Source of the DNA: a virus
Strand: one strand, 5' to 3'
DNA: 42,374 nucleotides
IMG/VR virus record: IMGVR_UViG_3300031576_000130
Location: 1-42,374 of that record
Shown here: positions 24,034 to 31,266 of the stretch, piece after piece
Position numbering within the stretch: position 1 is the first letter of the stretch
Layout of the letters: the number at the start of each line of letters is the position of its first letter
The notes under the pieces: generated by a model
Told to the model about the DNA's origin: nothing
Database searches by the model: none
What the model saw: the letters and a program-made list of their open reading frames with translations, nothing else
Program-made: the position numbers and the translations under genes

Positions 24034-24206
24034 CGCTCCTCCCCGACGTACTGCGCGAGTGCGGCCGCAGCTTCGATGTACGCCTCGCGCAGCCGGTGAA
24101 ACTTGCGATCCTTGATAGGCCGAAATTCGCTGTAGTATCGAAACGCGTAGTCGAACCCCTCGCTGTCGATCGTCGCGCGTACGTCGTCGAGTTCCTTGTC
24201 GGTCAC
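24021..24206 (-). CDS. Small acidic phage protein, paralogue of the 20962 gene
   Basis: This 61-residue protein has the core EGFDYAFRYYSEFRPIKDRK followed by FHRLREAYIEAAAALAQYV, a helical pattern I recall from many small phage proteins of unknown function. The start ATG 24206 overlaps the polymerase stop (ATGA). The related gene at 20962-21159 ends the same operon. Confidence 0.75.
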   Translation of the reverse strand: MTDKELDDVRATIDSEGFDYAFRYYSEFRPIKDRKFHRLREAYIEAAAALAQYVGEERCPT

Positions 24207-25996
24207 GCAGCCTCCGCGTAGTTGACGGCCGACGTCTTCACGTCGACGCGCGGCCGAAGTTGAAACTGATCGAAGTCCGTCATCGCCTCACAACACGTGC
24301 GGAGAATAGCCGTCTCATTCTCCGCAGGGTACTCGATAACGAGTTCGTCGTGACACTGAAGCAGCATACGCGCCCCCATCCTAGCAAGCTCTGGCTCGAG
24401 CCGCTGCATCGCGACCCGGATCATCTCGCCGACCGCACCCTGGATGACCCGGTTCCAGGCGGCGTACGGCCGGTCGCCGGGGTAGTGGCAGACCCGGCCG
24501 GTCCAGAGCCGGAGCGAACCGACCCCCTTCCACAGGTCCGAGTACGCGTACATCGCGCGCTTGATCTCCGGATAGAGATCGAAGAATCCGTGACGGACTT
24601 CGAACGCTCGGCGCGTCCCGGCATCGACATACCCCTTCATCGACGGAAACCACTCCTTCGCTCCGCCGCTCCAGCCCATCGAGAGCGCGATCCGCCATAC
24701 TCCGGCGCCGTACTGGATCATCAAGAAAAGGATCTTCGCCTGGTGCCTCGTGATCCTGAGACCCGTCGCCATCTCCTGGTAGATGTCCCGGGAGGCGTGG
24801 TAGGCGTCGAGCAGGGCAACCGACTTGCAGTAGCTGGCTCCCATCCACATTTCGGCCCGCTCGTAGTCGAGCTTGGCGAGCTTCATCCCCGTGCGGGGGA
24901 CAACCAACTGCCGGACCTGGTAGATGGCGTTCAGGTCGTCGTCGACGTGCGGGAGCGCCTGGAAGTTCGGACCGGAACACGACAAGCGGCCGGTCTTCGT
25001 CCCCCCGACATCGCTGGGGTCCCGGGTCAGGTTCAGCTGCGGGTGGAGGACGCCGGCCGAGTCGACGAGCTCGAGGATCGCGTCGTAGTACGCGGACTTC
25101 GCCTTCCCGAGCTTCTTGTAGTCGACGATCCCGCGCGCGAGCGGGTGACCGGAGAGGGCGAGCGTCGCCTCCTTGGCGTCCACCGTCCCGAGTAGCCTCG
25201 CGACCTGCTGCCACGAGTTCGGATTGAACATCGGGCCGGTCGTCTCCCGGATCGACTGGAGGAGATCGGCCTTCCGGGTCGCCGTGGATGCCGATAGCCG
25301 CCGGCACCGGTCGACGTCGATCGAGATACCGCCGACCTGCATACGGGCTAGGAGGAGGTTGTACGCGTTCATCTCGACAGCGAGCTTGGTCAGCCCCCAC
25401 TGCTCGAGCGCCGGCGCGTAGACCACCCGGAGGCGGCGCGGGAGGAGGACGTCGCCGCAGGCGTAGTCGGCGACCTCGCTCGCCGGCAGCCTCCAGAGGT
25501 TCCCCTTGCGCTCGCGGATCGACCGCATCTTGGGGAAGACCTCTCTCAGCCGGGCGTCCATCGCGTCCTTTGACGCGGCCGCGCCGGACCCGAGTCGCCG
25601 CGCGGCGATCGCGGCGAGCGAGAAGGACGCCTCGTTCTCGTCCATCAACAACGCGTCGATGATCCCGTCGCGCGTCGTCGCGGTCAGGCACCAGTCGCCG
25701 CCCGCCTCGTACGAGAGCATCGTCAGGTCGTATCGAAGGTTCCAGCCGCCGAGCGTCTTCCCCCTGAGCGCGTCGAGCAGATGTGGCAGGCGCTCTCCCG
25801 GGAGGTTCCCGCCGGTCTCGTGCCGAAAGGGGAAGTAGTCTGCCTCCCCATCGAGTCCCACCGCGACCCCGACCGCCCGGTCGCCTTTCCACGGGACCAG
25901 CCCGTTCGACTCGATGTCGACGTCGACAACGCCCTTGGGGTCGGCCCGGGACAGCCGCTCGAGGCGCGTGGCGACGGTGCGGTCGGTTACGAGCAT
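24203..25996 (-). CDS. polA: Family A DNA polymerase with 3'-5' exonuclease
   Basis: This 597-residue replicative polymerase lacks the 5' nuclease domain of bacterial Pol I. Exonuclease motifs: Asp27-x-Glu29 (DVDIES), Asn86/Asp90 (WNLRYD) and Tyr178/Asp182 (YACGD). Polymerase motif A has Asp377 (LDYERAE). Motif B runs Arg417, Lys421, Tyr429 and Gly430 (RHQAKILFLMIQYG). Motif C is His549-Asp550-Glu551. The residue eight after Arg417, equivalent to E. coli Phe762, is Leu425. That leucine state was linked with temperate phages in virioplankton surveys and agrees with the integrase here. It overlaps the HNH gene by 10 bases. Confidence 0.96.
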   Translation of the reverse strand: MLVTDRTVATRLERLSRADPKGVVDVDIESNGLVPWKGDRAVGVAVGLDGEADYFPFRHETGGNLPGERLPHLLDALRGKTLGGWNLRYDLTMLSYEAGGDWCLTATTRDGIIDALLMDENEASFSLAAIAARRLGSGAAASKDAMDARLREVFPKMRSIRERKGNLWRLPASEVADYACGDVLLPRRLRVVYAPALEQWGLTKLAVEMNAYNLLLARMQVGGISIDVDRCRRLSASTATRKADLLQSIRETTGPMFNPNSWQQVARLLGTVDAKEATLALSGHPLARGIVDYKKLGKAKSAYYDAILELVDSAGVLHPQLNLTRDPSDVGGTKTGRLSCSGPNFQALPHVDDDLNAIYQVRQLVVPRTGMKLAKLDYERAEMWMGASYCKSVALLDAYHASRDIYQEMATGLRITRHQAKILFLMIQYGAGVWRIALSMGWSGGAKEWFPSMKGYVDAGTRRAFEVRHGFFDLYPEIKRAMYAYSDLWKGVGSLRLWTGRVCHYPGDRPYAAWNRVIQGAVGEMIRVAMQRLEPELARMGARMLLQCHDELVIEYPAENETAILRTCCEAMTDFDQFQLRPRVDVKTSAVNYAEAA

Positions 25997-26580
25997 GGCG
26001 GGCCAGGGATAATGCTACGTGCAGGCCACCGACGTAGATACCGCGCGGCAGCTTCAAGATGCTCTGGCGTCACGCCTCGCCGTACAAGCCAGTAGTTGTC
26101 GCGCCAGCAGAGCAATCCGCGGACCGTAGCCGCAAGTCCATGTTGCCGCTCAAACTTTTTTGAGTGAAGATGATCGACCGAAAGATGGCGAAAGCGCCCG
26201 CGCGGCGGCCGGCCGCAGATCGCACATCGGCCGTCTTGCGCTGCAAGCAGTTGTAGGTACTGATCTTGCGTGATCCCGTATCGACTCTTGATGTTGCGCC
26301 AGTACGTCGCGTCGCTACCATGAGCTCGTTGTGCGCGCCTTTCTTTACGCGCTTGACGAAGAGACACAGCATTTCGCGTGTCGGATAACGCTGGAGCCCC
26401 GGGACGCCGCGCTCGTCCTTGAGCACGGCGGCGGGCACTAGCTGCTTTCGAGCTACACTCTCGGCAGTAATGCGCGCGCGTACTACGCGCCGGGTGCGGG
26501 CATCCGTCTTCGATACACTTCAACCGCACCCGATATGGCAGAACACTCAGGCACGGCGGCCGGCTAGTTGTCGACGACAC
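25987..26580 (-). CDS. Endonuclease VII-type HNH nuclease
   Basis: This 197-residue protein from GTG 26580 may start later, at the in-frame GTG before RLKCIEDGC. An N-terminal CxxC/CxxC ribbon (CIEDGCPH and HYCREC) is followed by the nuclease: YGITQDQYLQLLAAQDGRCA, CGRPPRGRFRHLSVDHLHS and VRGLLCWRDN. In T4 endonuclease VII the last motif usually has a second Cys (LCxxCN); here it is Asp, as in some homing-type relatives. Codon use is less GC-rich than the polymerase beside it, which suggests a mobile origin. Role may be homing or recombination-junction cutting. Confidence 0.85.
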   Translation of the reverse strand: MSSTTSRPPCLSVLPYRVRLKCIEDGCPHPARSTRAHYCRECSSKAASARRRAQGRARRPGAPALSDTRNAVSLRQARKERRAQRAHGSDATYWRNIKSRYGITQDQYLQLLAAQDGRCAICGRPPRGRFRHLSVDHLHSKKFERQHGLAATVRGLLCWRDNYWLVRRGVTPEHLEAAARYLRRWPARSIIPGPPCS

Positions 26581-26728
26581 TCAAGTCCTCGAGCAGGTCC
26601 AGGTCGCCCACGCGCCCGCCGTCGACGGAGATCGCTCCGCACGAGCAGGTGACGAAGTCGTGCCGGTGACGGGACTCGATCGTGTCCTTGCACCGCCGGC
26701 AGCGGGCCGCGTTCAGCGTGATCGCCAT
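26564..26728 (-). CDS. Small Cys-rich zinc-ribbon-like protein
   Basis: This 54-residue protein starts with an ATGA overlap at 26728. It reads MAITLNAARCRRCKDTIESR, then HRHDFVTCSCGAISVDGG, giving two pairs of Cys (CRRC and CSC) with His between. It matches a small phage family I recall as DUF7695. Zinc binding is likely, function unknown. It overlaps the endonuclease gene by 17 bases. Confidence 0.8.
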   Translation of the reverse strand: MAITLNAARCRRCKDTIESRHRHDFVTCSCGAISVDGGRVGDLDLLEDLSVVDN

Positions 26729-27180
26729 CAGGCGGGCATAACCTCTTTCACCTTCGGGTACATCTTCGTCGAGTCGTTCGTCCCGGGCTCGTTCTTGACG
26801 AACAGCTTGAGTGGCCGGCCGATCGGATCGGGAAGGCTCGGGTTCTGCGGCGTCGGAAGCGGGAGCTTCAGGACGTCGCGGAGGAACGGGCCGAGCTTCT
26901 CCTTCGGGTGACCGGTCAGCCGGGTACCCGTGTAGTGAGCGAGCTCACCGTCGCCCTCCCGCCCGTCGACGGAGCAGAGGAAGACGAATCGCTCGCTCGT
27001 CTTCTCCTTGTACGTCGAGAGGATACGTTTCCAGGCCTTCACCTTGCCGGGATAGACGCCGTCGGCGATCGGCGACTCCAGTTTCCAGGTCTGGTGGCCG
27101 CCACCTCCGAAGGTGACCGCCCCGTTACTCTCGTTCGGGGGCGGGGCCGGGAGCGGCTCGGCCGTGTTCGGGATACCCAT
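26728..27180 (-). CDS. Putative ssDNA-binding or replication accessory protein
   Basis: This is a 150-residue protein with AGAGGAGA before ATG 27180. The N-terminal 25 residues are Pro/Gly-rich. A beta-rich core has VYPGKVKAWKRILSTYKEKT, then ERFVFLCSVDGREGDGEL and LTGHPKEKLGPFLRDVLKL, ending in a KLFVKNEPGTND region. This strand-rich layout is seen in small phage proteins next to polymerases and nucleases and resembles an OB-type accessory. No direct evidence of DNA binding exists; the call is contextual. Confidence 0.55.
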   Translation of the reverse strand: MGIPNTAEPLPAPPPNESNGAVTFGGGGHQTWKLESPIADGVYPGKVKAWKRILSTYKEKTSERFVFLCSVDGREGDGELAHYTGTRLTGHPKEKLGPFLRDVLKLPLPTPQNPSLPDPIGRPLKLFVKNEPGTNDSTKMYPKVKEVMPA

Positions 27181-27232
27181 GCGTTCTCTCCTCTTCAGTT
27201 GTAGCGACCTTCAGGCGGTCGCGAAGTTACCG

Positions 27233-27877
27233 CTATCGTACATAGCCCTCGATCATCGGCCGTACCTGGTGGAGCGCGCGCGCCCACGTCCACGCCTTGA
27301 ACCCGACGTCGAGGATGTACCGGGGGAAGAAGACTTGGTGGAAGATGCCCGTCTCGGTCGAGAACCGGCCGATGTGCGCTCCGCAGAGGGCGATGCCCGT
27401 CAGCCGCTCGAAGAAGTGGGCGTAGGCCGCGACCTGGATGAAGTGCTCGGGGAACGGCCCCTTCCCGGACTTGTAGTCCATGACGCCGAGCCCGTCGGAC
27501 TCTTTCGTGATCGCGTCGACGCACCAGCCGGCCTTGTACTCCTCGTCGACGCCGTAGACCTCGGTCGCGACGATCTCGATCTGGGTCTGACGGCGCCAGC
27601 GCTGGAAGGTCTGGAGGCCCTGGTCGACGCGCGCCTTGTACTCCTCGGGGATGTCCGGCGGCGCCGTCCCGAGGACCTCGGCCTCGATGACCGCGTGGAC
27701 GAGGGTCCCGATCGACGCCGCCGCCCGACCTCGAGCCGACCGTATGTCGATCCCGTCGAGTCCCTGTCGGTTCGCCCAGCGGATCAGGTTCTCGGTCGAC
27801 CAGCCGATGTTCTTGTTGACGGTCGTGACCCCCGGGGCTCGCTCGCCCGAGAGCAATCGATAGTCCTGGGTAGGCAC
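27233..27877 (-). CDS. PD-(D/E)XK exonuclease (RecB/Cas4-like)
   Basis: This is a 214-residue protein. GTG 27877 overlaps the upstream TAG. The motifs are in order: ASIGTLVHAVIEAE (His near residue 61), EVYGVDEEYKAGWCVDAIT (Asp in the strand), GVMDYKSGKGP (D-x-K) and the QVAAYAHFF helix. It belongs to the RecB/Cas4 nuclease group and would process DNA ends in replication or recombination. It lies next to the polymerase and the putative ssDNA-binding gene. No four-Cys Fe-S cluster as in Cas4 is seen. No Cas1, Cas2 or repeats are present, so it is not CRISPR-related. Confidence 0.88.
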   Translation of the reverse strand: MPTQDYRLLSGERAPGVTTVNKNIGWSTENLIRWANRQGLDGIDIRSARGRAAASIGTLVHAVIEAEVLGTAPPDIPEEYKARVDQGLQTFQRWRRQTQIEIVATEVYGVDEEYKAGWCVDAITKESDGLGVMDYKSGKGPFPEHFIQVAAYAHFFERLTGIALCGAHIGRFSTETGIFHQVFFPRYILDVGFKAWTWARALHQVRPMIEGYVR

Positions 27878-28209
27878 TACGCCGCCATCCGAATCGCCCG
27901 CCGCAGGACCCGGAGGACGTCGGCGTGCCGTGTCGTCGGGTCGTCGTTGAACGTCACGATGCTCCAGGTTCGATCGATGGCGATGATGGCTTTGGTGAGG
28001 AGAGTCCGAGCGCCATCATGGGCGCCAGCGTACTGCCCGTCGGCGGCGCGATAGAGCGCTCCGACGAGGCAGAAGCTCTTCGCATCGCGCGAATTGCAGA
28101 GCACCGGGTTGCCGTCCGCGTCGCGGGCCGGTGTTCCCTGTGTCCACTGCTCCGGGGTGCGAAGCAGCGCGAGCACTTTCGTAAGCACCGTCTTCCGCGT
28201 CCGTCGCAT
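27877..28209 (-). CDS. DUF6197-like protein
   Basis: This is a 110-residue protein. ATG 28209 is set by an ATGA overlap with the upstream gene. Segments LLRTPEQWTQGTPARDADG, FCLVGALYRAA and VTFNDDPTTRHADVLRVLRR match a small family found in phages and actinobacteria that I recall as DUF6197. It is of unknown function, probably helical with a conserved Cys-Leu-x-Gly-Ala turn. Confidence 0.75.
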   Translation of the reverse strand: MRRTRKTVLTKVLALLRTPEQWTQGTPARDADGNPVLCNSRDAKSFCLVGALYRAADGQYAGAHDGARTLLTKAIIAIDRTWSIVTFNDDPTTRHADVLRVLRRAIRMAA

Positions 28210-28622
28210 CACCGGGCCTCGATCGGTGCGAGCACGCGCCGGGGCGCGCCCGGCCGGGGACACTTGAGCGTCCCGTCATTCTTGACCCGGCACGGCCGGT
28301 AGTTCGGGAAGGCGACGTCGGGGCAGCGGTTGACCGTGATGTAGTTCGTCGTGTCCCCCGCTTCACCCTCGTACCGGCAGACGACCTCGGGGCACGGAGC
28401 CGGGTCGGGGCAGCCGGCGTCCGGGTAGCACCGCTTGACGTCCTGCGGGGTCGGGCAGGCGTCGACCGGGGGCGCGACCGGGCAGCAGGCGACCCCGTCG
28501 TAGTGCCGGTCGCCGGTACAGGCCGGCGGCGCGCCAAACGCGAGGGTCGCGAGGAGCAGAACCAGGCCGGCGATGATCGCGACGAGTGATGTGGGCGGGT
28601 ACGTGAAACCGTTCTTCTTCAT
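28209..28622 (-). CDS. Exported or membrane-anchored Cys-rich protein
   Basis: This 137-residue protein follows AGAGGAGA. The N-terminus (MKKNGFTYPPTSLV then AIIAGLVLLLATLAFG) is a signal peptide or membrane anchor with a basic n-region. The remaining 105 residues hold eleven Cys in a Pro-rich context, such as ACC, PCPE and VCR, suggesting an extracytoplasmic disulfide-bonded domain. No lipobox of standard form and no known fold were recognised. Surface expression from a temperate phage could serve superinfection exclusion or conversion, but this is speculation. Confidence 0.7.
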   Translation of the reverse strand: MKKNGFTYPPTSLVAIIAGLVLLLATLAFGAPPACTGDRHYDGVACCPVAPPVDACPTPQDVKRCYPDAGCPDPAPCPEVVCRYEGEAGDTTNYITVNRCPDVAFPNYRPCRVKNDGTLKCPRPGAPRRVLAPIEAR

Positions 28623-28634
28623 GGTCGTCTCCTC

Positions 28635-28844
28635 TTACGTTGCGGACGTTCCGAAGCAGATACGCTTGCGCGGCCGATGAGAGTCCTCCCGATGCACGTG
28701 AGCCGCCCGTCCGTCGTTCGATGCGTAGGCGCCGCAGGCCCGACAGTTGCCGCCGTCTCTTACGAACGGTCCCGGCCGCGGGAGCGGCCAGCGGTCGACG
28801 TGCACGGGCATGGCGACGGAGAAGGTCTTGCCGAGGTACTTCAC
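28635..28844 (-). CDS. Small hypothetical protein with CxxC
   Basis: This 69-residue protein starts at GTG 28844 (GTGA overlap). It is basic, with NCRACG near residue 33 and a Cys near the end. A single CxxC plus histidines (HVHRED) might bind metal. No family was recognised. Confidence 0.6.
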   Translation of the reverse strand: MKYLGKTFSVAMPVHVDRWPLPRPGPFVRDGGNCRACGAYASNDGRAAHVHREDSHRPRKRICFGTSAT

Positions 28845-29065
28845 TGGCCGACCTCCGCCGTCGATCTTGCCCCGTCGAGGACGGCGGCGAGCATCTCGAT
28901 CCGGCCCTCGACCTCGAGCGAGGCGAGCCCGATCGTCCCGCCCCCGGTCGGGGCGAGCACCTGGACGATCGTCGTCAGGCCGCCGGGCCCGGACTCCATG
29001 GAGATGATGCGCTCGACGGAGACCCAGACGGACTTCATCTGGCCGGAGAGCTTAAAGAGGGGCAT
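28841..29065 (-). CDS. Small beta-rich hypothetical protein
   Basis: This 74-residue protein begins at ATG 29065 overlapping the upstream stop. It reads as strands (FKLSGQMKSVWVSVERIISM and TTIVQVLAPTGGGTIGLASL), ending in a helix. It is fixed by overlaps on both sides. Function is unknown. Confidence 0.65.
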   Translation of the reverse strand: MPLFKLSGQMKSVWVSVERIISMESGPGGLTTIVQVLAPTGGGTIGLASLEVEGRIEMLAAVLDGARSTAEVGQ

Positions 29066-29259
29066 CAGGCCCGCACCTTCGCGAGCCCGAGCCGGAGCGC
29101 GAGCTTCCGCAGCCGGACGCGCCAGTTCTTGAGAACGACCCCCTCGAGCGCGGACAGTCGGACGTTGACGCTCCGACCGACGTACTCCTCGAGCGACCGG
29201 ACCCTCGTGTCGAGGTTGCGTCGGAAGGCGCGGCGGGCGCCGCGAAGTTTCGGACTCAT
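29065..29259 (-). CDS. Small basic hypothetical protein
   Basis: This 64-residue protein from ATG 29259 is placed by ATGA overlap; an in-frame ATG at 29286 reads into the upstream gene. It is rich in Arg and Lys with amphipathic helices (RRNLDTRVRSLEEYV). It could bind nucleic acid, but there is no recognised motif. Confidence 0.65.
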   Translation of the reverse strand: MSPKLRGARRAFRRNLDTRVRSLEEYVGRSVNVRLSALEGVVLKNWRVRLRKLALRLGLAKVRA

Positions 29260-29507
29260 CGTACGCTCCTCACTTTCTTGACCCACGGGCGAGGGATCAC
29301 GGTGATGTCGGCGAACTCGTCGTCGCTCTCGTCGTACGTCGACGCGAGGCGGACGCAGTCGCGGTCCGCACTTATAAGGTAGCCGATCGTCGAGCGGGAC
29401 GCAAGCGGCTTCTTCTCCGCCTCCGCGCGCGGGACGTGCTCCATGTAGGTGATCGCGTCGAGCCAGGCGACCTCGACTCGCTTGAGCTTTGCCTTAGAGC
29501 TTGACAC
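29256..29507 (-). CDS. Small conserved-type phage protein, DUF-like
   Basis: This 83-residue protein from GTG 29507 contains VEVAWLDAITYMEHV, then STIGYLISADRDCVRLASTY and DITVIPRPWVKKV. This resembles a widespread small beta protein of phages in which a W-L-D-A start leads to G-Y-L-I and I-P-R strands. Function is unknown. It overlaps the helicase gene by 14 bases. Confidence 0.75.
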   Translation of the reverse strand: MSSSKAKLKRVEVAWLDAITYMEHVPRAEAEKKPLASRSTIGYLISADRDCVRLASTYDESDDEFADITVIPRPWVKKVRSVR

Positions 29508-31266
29508 TTGGGTCGTCCTCTGCTGGGGGCTTGGGGAGGGGCTCGCCGTCCGCGGCCTGCTTCCGGTACTTCTCGACCGTATGGTGAGACCAGCCGAGCG
29601 CCCGCTCGAGCTCGGCGTTCGTCGTCGCCCCGGCCCTGATCGCCGCCCGCATCTGCTCGGCTCGCCTGCTCCGCTCGGCGTGGGGGCGGGACTCTGGCAT
29701 CTCGACGACCTCGTACCGGCCGTCGACGTACTTGAGGGCGAGGTCTTCGGGGTCGTCCGTCAGGCGGGACTCCCAGGAGAGGATGCGGAGGTCGCCGGAC
29801 GGGGCGGGACGTAGCCGGATGACGATGTCCATGTCGCCGGTAAGAGCGCTCGAGCCCCGGGCGAAGTCGGCGAAATCCTCCGCCCCGGATCCGGCTTGCG
29901 CCTGCCCCTTGCGCGCGTGCCGGACGAAGAGACAGGCGATCCCGACGGACTTGGCGCGGTCGAACGGGTCGAGGATCGCGACCGCCCCGGCCCGGTTCTC
30001 GGCGTCGCCGTACAGGCGGGACAGGCGGGAGAGCGTATCGACGACGATCAGCTTCGCCCCGAGCCATTCGGCGATCGTGACGACGTGCCCGATCGCTTGA
30101 GGCCAGGCGCCGAGCTCGGCGAGCCCGGTCTTGCGAACAACGTAGAGCGGGAGGTCCGATCCGTAGAGCCCGGCTCTCTCGAGGGTCGCCCGGAGCGAGC
30201 CCCCCTCCTGCTCCGTCACGAGGACCACCGGCGACCGGACGCACGAGCGGCCGAGAAATTCATCCCCGTGCAAGACTGCACGAATCAGCTGGTAGACCAG
30301 GGTCGACTTGCCCTTCTTGACCTTGCCGATGACCTCGGTTAGCCCACCTGGGGTGACGAAGTCGGGAACTATCCAGGATTGTTCAGGAAACTCCAGGGTG
30401 CAGAGCGGCTGACCGGCAGAGGCAGGGTACGGCGGCACGGCATGTCCTACGGGAGTAGGACTGCCGTGTGCCGGCCCATTGCCGCCCCCCTCGCCGGCGA
30501 CGTCGACGGGTGCGGGGCGTCGGGCGTACGCCGCTCGCAGCTTGGCGCGAACGTGTTCCGCGGTCCACGGGTTGTGTGGGTTGCCTACCGGGAGACTGCT
30601 AACCCAGGTGCTCAGTACCACCTGGGCGACGTCGTCCTCGAGGTTCCAGGCTGCCCACCAGGCGAGGCGCGCTAGGGTCGGCTCCTGCGCGCCCGGGAGG
30701 CAGAGCTCGGGGTGAGATAGCACCTCGGCTACCCACGGCTCTCTTACGGGCTCCTGGAGCACACCCGAGGCATCCTGAGCGCGTTCCGTGACCCAGCGCG
30801 GGAGATCGATCGGTTGACCGTCGTCGAGGACGACGTACTCCTTGCCGTTCGGATGGCACGAGGGCGGCGCCACGACGTAGCCTCCGTCTCCCTTCCTGTC
30901 TACCCCCTGGAGGTTGGTCTTCCCACAAGGGACGGTCCCGCCGGGGTGCCGGCAGTAGACGTGGTACCCGCCGCCCCCGGTGCCGACGACGTACCTCGAG
31001 CCGACCGGGAGCGTCCGGGTCACCTCTTCGATCGCCCCGCCGTTCCTCGGGTCGACGTCGATCACGACGAGGTCACTGATCGCGCCGGTCACGATCGCGA
31101 CACCGGCCTCCGGGTTCGCCGTCCAGTACGCGCGGGCGGCATCGCTGCTCATCCGCTCGAACTGGTAGCCGGCCCACGGGACCGCCGGCTGCTTTGAGCG
31201 GGGCCGGAGCGGGAAGCACGACCAGCCGCGCGCGAGGTAGGCGAGCGCCGCATCGATACTCGTCAT
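29494..31266 (-). CDS. Primase-polymerase / RecA-like helicase fusion
   Basis: This is a 590-residue replication protein. ATG 31266 is set by the ATGA overlap. The N-terminal PrimPol (archaeo-eukaryotic primase type) has Asp70-x-Asp72 (VVIDVDPRNGG), His102 (GGGYHVYCRHP) and GDGGYVVAPPS. The central linker contains GGNGPAHGSP. The RecA-like ATPase carries Walker A GKVKKGKS (314-321), Walker B LIVVD (406-410) and SSALTGDMDIV (472-483). A C-terminal helix-turn-helix-like region is TTNAELERALGWSHHTVEKY (549-568). It would prime and unwind DNA for the family A polymerase. No separate helicase is present. Confidence 0.9.
   Translation of the reverse strand: MTSIDAALAYLARGWSCFPLRPRSKQPAVPWAGYQFERMSSDAARAYWTANPEAGVAIVTGAISDLVVIDVDPRNGGAIEEVTRTLPVGSRYVVGTGGGGYHVYCRHPGGTVPCGKTNLQGVDRKGDGGYVVAPPSCHPNGKEYVVLDDGQPIDLPRWVTERAQDASGVLQEPVREPWVAEVLSHPELCLPGAQEPTLARLAWWAAWNLEDDVAQVVLSTWVSSLPVGNPHNPWTAEHVRAKLRAAYARRPAPVDVAGEGGGNGPAHGSPTPVGHAVPPYPASAGQPLCTLEFPEQSWIVPDFVTPGGLTEVIGKVKKGKSTLVYQLIRAVLHGDEFLGRSCVRSPVVLVTEQEGGSLRATLERAGLYGSDLPLYVVRKTGLAELGAWPQAIGHVVTIAEWLGAKLIVVDTLSRLSRLYGDAENRAGAVAILDPFDRAKSVGIACLFVRHARKGQAQAGSGAEDFADFARGSSALTGDMDIVIRLRPAPSGDLRILSWESRLTDDPEDLALKYVDGRYEVVEMPESRPHAERSRRAEQMRAAIRAGATTNAELERALGWSHHTVEKYRKQAADGEPLPKPPAEDDPSVKL

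Noticed and set aside
21446-25996. 2-aminoadenine (Z) genome pathway
   Set aside because: A DUF5664 protein and PolA are present, but no PurZ-like adenylosuccinate synthetase or DatZ HD phosphohydrolase was found.
27233-27877. CRISPR-associated Cas4
   Set aside because: RecB-type motifs only; no repeats, Cas1 or Cas2, and no Cys cluster.
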